Shown here: piece by piece, positions 1 to 5,085 of the stretch
Layout of the letters: every line of letters starts with the position of its first letter
How positions within the stretch are numbered: position 1 is the stretch's first letter
Source of the DNA: an uncultured Planctomycetaceae bacterium
Lineage (GTDB): Bacteria; Planctomycetota; Planctomycetia; Pirellulales; UBA1268
NCBI GenBank assembly: GCA_903885855.1
Contig: CAISKG010000214.1
Coordinates: forward strand, 1 to 5,085
Reading direction: 5' to 3'
Length of the DNA stretch: 5,085 bases
Program-made: the position numbers and the translations under genes
Notes under the pieces: model-generated
Told to the model about the DNA's origin: nothing
Databases searched by the model: none
Seen by the model: only the letters and a program-made list of their open reading frames with translations

Positions 1-1074
1 ACGTACCGTCAATCCTCTCGGGTGACGCCGGAGCTGCTCGCCCGGGACGACCAGAACCGCTTGCTCGCGCGCGGGCCCCGCTTCCGCCTCGACGCGGAGG
101 CCATCCGGGACAACGCGCTGGCCGCCGCGGCGCCCCCCGACGGCGCCTACACGCCGCTGGCCAAGGTCTATCCCGCCGCGAGCACCGGGCGGCGCGCGGC
201 GCTGGCGCGCTGGATCACCGACCGGGGCAATCCGCTGGCGGCCCGCGTGGCGGTGAACCACGTCTGGATGCGCCACTTCCACGAGCCGCTGGTGCAGAGC
301 GTGTTCGATTTCGGCCGGGCCGGGGCCGCCCCCACGCATCCACAGCTCCTCGATTGGCTGGCGGTGGAGTTCATGGAGGGGGGCTGGCGCATGAAGGCCC
401 TCCACCGCCTCCTCGTCACGAGCCGGGCCTACCGGCGCACCTCCGACACCGGCGCGGAGGCGGCCGCGGCGCTCGATGCCGATCCCGCCAACCGGCTGCT
501 GTGGCGGATGCACGCGGGGCGGATGGAGGCGGAGGTGGTGCGCGACGCGCTGCTGGGCCTCTCCGGCCTCCTCGACCGCACCGTCGGCGGGATGGAGCTC
601 GAGAACGGCGCCGCCCTCACCACCCACCGCCGCAGCCTCTACTACTGCACGCAGCCGGAGAGCGACGGCCGCAGCCCCTTCGCGGCCGTCTTCGACTGCG
701 CCGACCCCTGCGACGGCTACCGCCGCCCGCGCACGATCATCCCCCAGCAGGCGCTGGCGCTGTCCAACAGCGAGCTGGCCCACGCGGCCGCCGCCGCGCT
801 CGCGGCGCGGATCGTGGCCGGGCTGCCCGAGGGGGATCGCGATCTCCCGGGGCCCTTCGCCGCGGCGGCGATCCGCCAGGTGCTCGCCCGGCCGCCGCGT
901 GCGGGGGAGCTCGAGGCCTGCCTGGAATGGCTGGGGCCGGACTGCCGCGGCCCCTCCGGCGTTTCGGCGCCGGCCGATCCCGCCGGCGTTCCGGCGCCGG
1001 CCGATCCCGCCGCGCGGCGCGCCGGCCTCGTGCGCGTGCTTTTCAACCATCCCGACTTCGCCGCCATCCGCTAG
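1..1074 (+). CDS. DUF1553 (PSD1) domain protein, C-terminal part, 5'-truncated by the window edge
   Basis: The frame is open from base 1 to a TAG at 1072-1074, giving 357 visible residues with no start. From about residue 51 (TPLAKVYPAASTGRR) it follows the PSD1/DUF1553 family: ARWITDRGNPLAARVAVNHV, FDFGRAGAAPTHPQLLDWLA, an LHRLLVTSRAYRR segment (residues ~132-146), NRLLWRM (164-170), RMEAEVVRD (174-182), an RRSLYY segment, a PQQALALSNSEL segment and the closing LFNHPDFAAIR. In this Planctomycetes-type family the missing N-terminal half normally holds haem-binding PSCyt1 and DUF1549 domains behind a signal peptide; that part is not visible here. The biochemical function is unknown; a periplasmic or surface redox role is inferred from the usual haem domain. 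The stop lies 7 bp before a DUF1501 gene, its usual partner. Oddities: residues 1-43 are out of family order, being a second version of residues ~143-187, and a 27-bp tandem repeat lies near the 3' end. The family call is firm; the integrity of the first ~130 bp is doubtful. Confidence 0.93.
   Translation, partial: TYRQSSRVTPELLARDDQNRLLARGPRFRLDAEAIRDNALAAAAPPDGAYTPLAKVYPAASTGRRAALARWITDRGNPLAARVAVNHVWMRHFHEPLVQSVFDFGRAGAAPTHPQLLDWLAVEFMEGGWRMKALHRLLVTSRAYRRTSDTGAEAAAALDADPANRLLWRMHAGRMEAEVVRDALLGLSGLLDRTVGGMELENGAALTTHRRSLYYCTQPESDGRSPFAAVFDCADPCDGYRRPRTIIPQQALALSNSELAHAAAAALAARIVAGLPEGDRDLPGPFAAAAIRQVLARPPRAGELEACLEWLGPDCRGPSGVSAPADPAGVPAPADPAARRAGLVRVLFNHPDFAAIR
956..1012 (+). repeat. 27-bp tandem duplication inside the DUF1553 gene
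   Basis: Bases 956-982 and 983-1009 are two copies of a 27-bp unit with one mismatch (T at 964, C at 991), and the match runs three bases into a third copy. The unit is in frame and encodes nine residues, giving GVSAPADPA then GVPAPADPA. It lies in the Pro/Ala-rich linker just before the conserved C-terminal helix and LFNHPDF motif, a variable stretch in the family, so the duplication is probably structurally tolerated. The near identity suggests a recent slippage event. Confidence 0.9.
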
Positions 1075-1081
1075 CCCGCCG

Positions 1082-2536
1082 ATGCATCCCTTCCTCCATC
1101 CGCTGCCCGCCCCCCTCGCGAGGCGCCGCTTCCTCGGCCGCGGCGGCATGGGCTTCGGTGCGCTCGCCCTCGAGGCCCTACTCGGCGAGGGGCGGGTGCA
1201 CGCCGCCGCCGCCCCGCCGGCCCGCGCGAAGTCGGTGATCTGGATCTTCCTCTCCGGCGGCTACAGCCACCTCGAGACCTTCGATCCCAAGCCGGCCCTC
1301 GACCGCTTCGCCGGCAAGACCTACGACCAGACCCCCTTCGACAACCCGGTCAACTCGCCCGCCCACCGCAAGCGCTTCCGCTCGGTGCCGGCCGAGGAGA
1401 TCAACGTCCGCGACGTCTATCCCGTCATCTACCCGATGCAGGTCGGCTTCGCGCCGCGCGGCCAGAGCGGCATCGAGATCACCGACTGGTGGCCCCACCT
1501 CGCCGGCGTCGTCGACGAACTCTGCTTCGTGCGCGACATGTGGACCACCGACAACGACCACGCCGCCGAGAACCAGATCCACACCGGCCGCCACCGCCTC
1601 GACGAGCCCCAGCCGGGGATCGGCGCCTGGGCCTCCTACGGCCTCGGCTCGCTCAACGAGGACCTGCCCCGGTACGTGGTCCTCGGGGGCCCGACGCGCA
1701 GCGACACGCGGCAGTCGATCGACGCGCTCTACCTCGGGCCCAAGCACGGCGGCGTGCCGCTGGCCGTCGATCCGGCCGACCCCCTCCCCTTCGGCCGGCG
1801 GCATCCCTCGCAGAACGAGCGGGAGCAGGCCGACGAGATCGCGCTCGCCCGGCGCCTCGGGGCGCTGGCGGCCGCCGAGCGCCCCGGCGACGCCGAGCTG
1901 GAGGCCCGCCTCCGCGCCTACGAGCTCGCCTTCCGGATGCAGACGGCGGTGCCCGAGGCGGTGAACCTGGCCGACGAGACCGAGGCCACGCGCCGCCTCT
2001 ACGGCCTCGACCTCGAGGCCACGAAGCTCGCCGGCGAGCGGCTCCTCGTGGCGCGGCGCCTCGTGGAGCGCGGCGTGCGCTTCGTGCACGTCTTCCCCTC
2101 CCCCTACGGCGTGTGGGACTCGCACCAGAAGCTCAAAGAAAACCACACGCGGCTCTGCGGCACGATCGACCTGCCCGTGGCGGGGCTCGTGCGCGATCTC
2201 CGGGCGCGCGGGCTGCTCGACGAGACGCTCGTCGTGTTCTGCACCGAATTCGGCCGTACGCCCGGCCTCGAGCAGCGCTCCGGCGGCGTCGACGGCCGCG
2301 ACCACCATCCCAACGGCTTCACCGTCTGGCTCGCCGGCGGCGGCGTGAAGCGCGGGCACGTCCACGGCGCCACCGACGAGCTCGGCTACAACGCCCTCGG
2401 CGACGGCCACTACGTCACCGACCTCCACGCCACCGTCCTCCATCTCCTCGGCCTCGACGGCCGGGCCCTCGAGGTGCCGGGGCGGCGGCGGCTGGAGATG
2501 GACCATGGCGAGCCGATCCTCGAGATCCTCGCCTGA
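1082..2536 (+). CDS. DUF1501 protein, sulfatase/alkaline-phosphatase-like fold, Tat-exported
   Basis: This gene encodes 484 residues and is complete. The ATG at 1082 is chosen because it puts a twin-arginine signal at the N terminus: RRRFLG at residues 14-19, then a small hydrophobic stretch (residues ~21-31) and an Ala-rich end near 38-47. No Shine-Dalgarno is evident in the 7-bp gap from the preceding stop, so translation may be coupled. Family landmarks in order are LSGGYSHLETFDPKP (57-71), a DNDHAAENQIHTG segment, EFGRTP (389-394), GRDHHPNGFTVWLAGGGVK (405-423) and DLHATVLHLLGLD (447-459). These match DUF1501, a family related to the alkaline phosphatase/sulfatase superfamily, in which Asp and His residues in such motifs bind metal. 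The substrate is unknown. Length and motif order are typical and I see no disruption. DUF1501 genes commonly follow DUF1553 genes in Planctomycetes, and Tat export places the folded protein outside the cytoplasm. Family identity is secure; enzymatic activity is inferred. Confidence 0.95.
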   Translation: MHPFLHPLPAPLARRRFLGRGGMGFGALALEALLGEGRVHAAAAPPARAKSVIWIFLSGGYSHLETFDPKPALDRFAGKTYDQTPFDNPVNSPAHRKRFRSVPAEEINVRDVYPVIYPMQVGFAPRGQSGIEITDWWPHLAGVVDELCFVRDMWTTDNDHAAENQIHTGRHRLDEPQPGIGAWASYGLGSLNEDLPRYVVLGGPTRSDTRQSIDALYLGPKHGGVPLAVDPADPLPFGRRHPSQNEREQADEIALARRLGALAAAERPGDAELEARLRAYELAFRMQTAVPEAVNLADETEATRRLYGLDLEATKLAGERLLVARRLVERGVRFVHVFPSPYGVWDSHQKLKENHTRLCGTIDLPVAGLVRDLRARGLLDETLVVFCTEFGRTPGLEQRSGGVDGRDHHPNGFTVWLAGGGVKRGHVHGATDELGYNALGDGHYVTDLHATVLHLLGLDGRALEVPGRRRLEMDHGEPILEILA

Positions 2537-2554
2537 CGTCCGCCCGAGATTCCC

Positions 2555-2558
2555 GGAG
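2555..2558 (+). promoter_or_regulatory. Shine-Dalgarno (GGAG) deciding the hydrolase start
   Basis: GGAG lies six bases upstream of the ATG at 2565. It favours that start over the in-frame ATG at 2505, which lies inside the end of the DUF1501 gene and would add 20 residues rich in Ser, Arg and Pro. Confidence 0.65.
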
Positions 2559-2564
2559 CCTCCG

Positions 2565-3614
2565 ATGCCAGGCGACGAGCCCGCACCCCCCTTCGAGCCG
2601 CCGTGGTGGATGCGGAATCCGCACGTGCAGACGATCCTCCCCACCTTCGTGCCGCAGCGCCTCGCCGACCACGAGGCGGTGCTGCGGCGCGTCGAGCTCC
2701 CCGACGGCGACGCCCTGGCGGTGCACGACGACCTGCCGGCGGGATGGCGGCCGGGGGGGAAGGTGGCGGTGCTGTCGCACGGGCTCGCCGACCACCACCG
2801 CACGCCGCTCTTGGTGCGGCTCACCGAGAAGCTCACGACCCGGGGCGTGCGCGTCTTCCGCTGGGACATGCGCGGCTGCGGCGCCGGGATGGCCTGGGCC
2901 CGCCGCCCCTACCACGCCGGCTGCTCCGGCGACCTGGCGGCGGTGGTGGAGGCGGTCATCGCCTGGTGCCGCGCTCCGGTCGACGCGCCGGACGCTTCCG
3001 CCGCCGAGACCGATCCCGACGTGACGCTCTTCGGCGTGTCGCTCTCCGGCAACGTGCTCCTCAAGTACCTCGGCGAGGCGCCCGACCACGTGCCCGCACC
3101 GGTGCGGCGCGCGGTGTCGGTGAATCCGCCCATCGACCTCCTGGCGGGGATCGAGTCGATCGGCAGCCGCGTCAACCGCGTCTACGACCGCCACTTCACC
3201 GGCGTGCTCGTCAAGCACCTCGAGGCCTGGTGGGCGATGCGCCCCGACGCCTTCCGCCCCGACGGGCCGCGGCCGCGCACGCTGCAGGGCTTCGACGACT
3301 GGTTCACGGCGCCGGCCATCGGCTGCCGCGACGCGGTCGACTACTACCGGCGCTCGAGCGCCGCGCAGTTCATCCCCGCGATCCGCGTGCCGACGACGAT
3401 CATCACCTCGCGCGACGACCCGCTCGTGCCCTTCGGGATGTTCGCCGCCGACCGGGTCGCCTATCCGCCCGCGGTGCGCCTCGTGGCCACCGATCATGGC
3501 GGCCACGTCGGCTTCGTGGGGCGCAAGGGCATCGATCCCGACACGCGCTGGCTCGACTGGCGCGTGGTGGAGATCGTCACCGGTGCGCCGGCCCCGCCCG
3601 ACGGGCAGGCTTGA
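2565..3614 (+). CDS. YheT-like alpha/beta hydrolase (COG0429 type)
   Basis: This gene encodes 349 residues from the ATG at 2565, preceded by GGAG. The N-terminal WWMRNPHVQTILPT is the hallmark start of the YheT/ABHD1-3-like hydrolases. A central SHGLADHHRTPLL stretch and RWDMRGCGAG follow, matching the oxyanion-side strand and the RGC motif of the family. The nucleophile elbow is GVSLSGNVLLKYLGE, with Ser159 as the expected catalytic serine; the second small position is Ser rather than the commoner Gly. The acid is Asp284 or Asp285 (SRDDPLVPFG), and the base is His314 in HGGHVGF. Together these make a complete Ser-Asp-His triad. Family members are carboxylesterase or lipase-like enzymes whose bacterial substrates are mostly undefined. 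There is no clear signal peptide or membrane segment, so a cytoplasmic location is likely. The gene starts 28 bp after the DUF1501 stop and probably shares its transcript. Whether it works with the exported partners upstream is unclear. Confidence 0.92.
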   Translation: MPGDEPAPPFEPPWWMRNPHVQTILPTFVPQRLADHEAVLRRVELPDGDALAVHDDLPAGWRPGGKVAVLSHGLADHHRTPLLVRLTEKLTTRGVRVFRWDMRGCGAGMAWARRPYHAGCSGDLAAVVEAVIAWCRAPVDAPDASAAETDPDVTLFGVSLSGNVLLKYLGEAPDHVPAPVRRAVSVNPPIDLLAGIESIGSRVNRVYDRHFTGVLVKHLEAWWAMRPDAFRPDGPRPRTLQGFDDWFTAPAIGCRDAVDYYRRSSAAQFIPAIRVPTTIITSRDDPLVPFGMFAADRVAYPPAVRLVATDHGGHVGFVGRKGIDPDTRWLDWRVVEIVTGAPAPPDGQA

Positions 3615-3629
3615 GCCCGCGGCGCGGGC
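3615..3629 (+). terminator. Weak hairpin just after the hydrolase stop
   Basis: GCCCGC (3615-3620) pairs with GCGGGC (3624-3629) across a three-base loop, directly after the TGA at 3612-3614. No T-tract follows, so it is not a convincing intrinsic terminator. It may only be a transcript 3'-end structure, or chance in GC-rich DNA. Confidence 0.2.
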
Positions 3630-3657
3630 CGGCGAGCGGCGAACCGCGCGCGGAGGC

Positions 3658-3663
3658 TATATT
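3658..3663 (+). promoter_or_regulatory. Candidate -10 element (TATATT) for the cytochrome gene
   Basis: TATATT differs at one position from the TATAAT consensus and stands out as AT-rich within an otherwise GC-dominated 87-bp gap. No recognisable -35 hexamer is found at 16-18 bp spacing, and there is no TGn extension. If it is used, transcription would start near 3670, giving a leader of about 32 bases. Confidence 0.5.
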
Positions 3664-3667
3664 CTCG

Positions 3668-3690
3668 CCGTCCGCGCCGACCGCGGACGG
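3668..3690 (+). repeat. Perfect 9-bp inverted repeat in the cytochrome leader
   Basis: CCGTCCGCG (3668-3676) and CGCGGACGG (3682-3690) are exact reverse complements separated by CCGAC. The hairpin would begin at about the predicted transcription start and end directly before the Shine-Dalgarno. It could be a leader RNA stem affecting translation or stability, or a DNA operator. There is no T-tract, so termination is less likely. Confidence 0.5.
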
Positions 3691-3691
3691 G

Positions 3692-3696
3692 GGAGG
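3692..3696 (+). promoter_or_regulatory. Shine-Dalgarno (GGAGG) of the cytochrome gene
   Basis: GGAGG, within GGGAGGA, lies five bases upstream of the ATG at 3702. It is a strong match to the anti-Shine-Dalgarno and fixes the start of this gene. Confidence 0.8.
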
Positions 3697-3701
3697 ACGC
3701 G

Positions 3702-5085
3702 ATGCAGGATCTCTCGGGTCGATGCACGGCGCTCGTGACGGCGATGGCCGTCGTCGCGGCCGCCGCGTGGGGCGGCGCCGCGCCGGCGGCGCCGGTGGTG
3801 GCGGGCTTCGATCGTTTCGCCCGCGGCGTGGGCGACGCCGCGGCGGAGATCGAGGGGGGCCTGCTCCTCCTCGGCGAGCTCGGCTGCGTGAACTGCCACG
3901 CCCCGGCCGACGCCGCCGCACGGCACGTGGCCGCGAAGTCGGGGCCGATCCTCGACCGCGTCGGCGAGCGGATCGATCCGGCCTGGATCGCGCGCTATCT
4001 CGCCGATCCCCCGGCCGTCCGGCCGGCCGGCACGATGCCCCACCTCCTGGCCGGCGCCGGGGAGGCCGAGCGCCTTAGCGCCGCCACGGCGCTGGCCCAT
4101 TTCCTCGCCTCCACGGGGGACTTTTCGCGCGGGCCGCCGCCCGGGGCCCGCGACGCGCGGCCGCGCGAGGGGACGGCCATCTACGACCGTGTCGGGTGCC
4201 GCGCCTGCCACGGCGGCCGCGGTCCCGGCGCGGTGCGGCTCCCCGATCACCGCCCGCTCGGCGACCTCGCCGAGAAGTGGTCCCCCGCCGCGCTCGACGC
4301 CTTCCTCGCCGATCCGCTCCACACCCGGCCCTCGAGCCGCATGCCGGCCTTCCCGCTCGACGAGGGGAGCCGCCGCCATCTCGTCGCGGCACTCCTGCTG
4401 CCGGAGGCGCGCTGGGGCGGATCGCCGCCGGCGACGGTCGCCTTCGCCGGGAGGATGTGGGAGAAGCAGGTCGACCGCCTGCCCGACTTCTCGGCGCTCG
4501 GGCCGCCGGCGAAGGAGGGGCCGGTGCAGGGCTTCGACGTCGAAGGCTTCGCCGGGAGGAACGACGGCTTCTGCGTGCGGCTGGAGGGCTTTCTCCACGC
4601 CCCGGTCGCGGGCACGTGGCGCTTCGACCTGGCCAGCGACGACGGCTCCCGGCTGATCGTGGGCACGACGCGCGTGGTCGACGCCGACGGCGTCCATCCG
4701 CACGGCGGCGGCGGCGGCCAGATCGATCTCGCCGCCGGCATCCACCCGATCGCGATCGAGTTCTTCGAGGCCGCCGGGCAGTGCTCGCTCGAGCTCGACG
4801 TCACCCCGCCCGATCAGCCGCGACTCTCGGCGCTCGATCTGGTCACCCCGACCCGCGACGGCACGCCGGCCGCGGCGTCGCGCCCCCCTGCCCCGCCGGC
4901 GTTCGTGGCCGATGCCGAGCTCGTGGCGCAGGGGCGGCGCGAGTTCGCGGCGCGCGGCTGCGCCGCCTGCCACCGCCTCGAGGGTGCGGAGCCGCGCGGG
5001 GCGGCCTCCCGCGGGCTCGAGACGCTCGCCGGCTCGAGTGCCGGCTGCATCGCGGCCGAGCCGGTGGCGGGCCTGCCCCACTACC
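3702..5085 (+). CDS. Exported multihaem cytochrome c with PA14 domain, 3'-truncated by the window edge
   Basis: The frame is open from the ATG at 3702 to the window end, giving 461 visible residues and no stop. Residues ~8-31 form a hydrophobic, Ala-rich signal peptide, so the protein is expected in the periplasm or at the cell surface. Haem domain 1 has CVNCH (62-66) with Met112 in GTMPHLL as a probable axial ligand. Domain 2 has CRACH (166-170) with Met214 in SSRMPAF. A PA14-type beta-sandwich follows (~245-367), with WEKQVDRLPDF, a GFLHAPVAGTWRFDLASDDG stretch (SDDGSRL at 312-318), VVDADGVHPH and a five-glycine run (335-339). A third CAACH (420-424) opens another haem domain that is cut off; its distal ligand is not visible. 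The arrangement matches a Planctomycetes/Verrucomicrobia family whose PA14 domain is thought to bind carbohydrate while the haems carry electrons; related proteins often have further CxxCH sites downstream. The partner and substrate are unknown. It follows the PSD1/DUF1501 genes but seems to have its own promoter. Confidence 0.92.
   Translation, partial: MQDLSGRCTALVTAMAVVAAAAWGGAAPAAPVVAGFDRFARGVGDAAAEIEGGLLLLGELGCVNCHAPADAAARHVAAKSGPILDRVGERIDPAWIARYLADPPAVRPAGTMPHLLAGAGEAERLSAATALAHFLASTGDFSRGPPPGARDARPREGTAIYDRVGCRACHGGRGPGAVRLPDHRPLGDLAEKWSPAALDAFLADPLHTRPSSRMPAFPLDEGSRRHLVAALLLPEARWGGSPPATVAFAGRMWEKQVDRLPDFSALGPPAKEGPVQGFDVEGFAGRNDGFCVRLEGFLHAPVAGTWRFDLASDDGSRLIVGTTRVVDADGVHPHGGGGGQIDLAAGIHPIAIEFFEAAGQCSLELDVTPPDQPRLSALDLVTPTRDGTPAAASRPPAPPAFVADAELVAQGRREFAARGCAACHRLEGAEPRGAASRGLETLAGSSAGCIAAEPVAGLPHY

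Noticed and set aside
1075..1081. Search for a Shine-Dalgarno in front of the DUF1501 gene
   Set aside because: The seven-base gap is CCCGCCG and no purine-rich site is seen just upstream; coupled translation from the preceding gene is more plausible.
354..1238. Other-frame + strand reading overlapping the DUF1553 gene
   Set aside because: It is Arg/Pro/Gly-rich with no family motifs; the overlapping PSD1 frame is clearly the coding one.
2131..2145. A-rich patch as a possible internal promoter
   Set aside because: It encodes Leu-Lys-Glu-Asn in the DUF1501 frame, has no -10/-35 arrangement and no gene start nearby.
2505..2564. Earlier in-frame ATG at 2505 for the hydrolase
   Set aside because: It would overlap the DUF1501 gene by 32 bp, adds a low-complexity N terminus before the conserved NPHVQT start, and lacks the well-spaced GGAG that precedes 2565.
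1178..2869. Long open frame on the - strand (563 codons) opposite the DUF1501 and hydrolase genes
   Set aside because: It is antisense to well-supported genes, has biased composition (Val, Gly, Ala, Glu, Arg) without recognisable motifs, and is expected where GC-rich third positions suppress stop codons.
4704..4718. Five GGC triplets in a row as a possible microsatellite
   Set aside because: It encodes a glycine-rich loop at a place where PA14 domains of this family often have Gly-rich sequence; it is too short to claim as a repeat element.
3657..5081. Long open frame on the - strand (474 codons) opposite the cytochrome gene
   Set aside because: The + strand reading has a signal peptide, three CxxCH sites and PA14 motifs; the reverse reading shows only Arg/Gly/Ala-rich low-complexity sequence.

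Overview
The window is very GC-rich DNA with all genes on the + strand. It looks like Planctomycetota chromosome: the first two genes are a PSD1 (DUF1553) protein followed by a DUF1501 protein, a pair greatly expanded in that phylum. The last gene is a PA14/multihaem cytochrome c of the type found in Planctomycetes and Verrucomicrobia. A finer taxonomic placement cannot be supported from the sequence.

Layout: (1) 1-1074, C-terminal part of a DUF1553/PSD1 protein that enters from the left edge. (2) 1082-2536, a complete Tat-exported DUF1501 protein of the sulfatase/alkaline-phosphatase fold, 7 bp downstream. (3) 2565-3614, a complete YheT-like alpha/beta hydrolase, 28 bp further on and with a clear Shine-Dalgarno. 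(4) An 87-bp gap with a TATATT -10-like box, a perfect 9-bp inverted repeat and a strong Shine-Dalgarno. (5) 3702 to the right edge, the first 461 residues of an exported cytochrome c with three CxxCH sites and a PA14 domain between the second and third. Genes 1-3 are tightly spaced and probably co-transcribed. The cytochrome gene probably has its own promoter.

Working together (inference): PSD1 proteins usually carry an N-terminal haem domain and travel with an exported DUF1501 partner, which suggests a periplasmic or surface redox and hydrolysis module acting on an unknown, perhaps polysaccharide, substrate. The PA14 cytochrome fits the same compartment. The hydrolase appears cytoplasmic and may be a passenger in the operon.

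The most notable observations are these. The first ~43 codons of the PSD1 gene are out of the family's normal order: a segment that belongs after the core domain appears before it, and a diverged second copy sits at the normal place, indicating a chimeric join. There is also a strong codon-context rule: Asp, Asn, His and Tyr codons end in T mostly when the next residue is proline. No tRNA, rRNA, CRISPR array, insertion sequence or defence system was seen.
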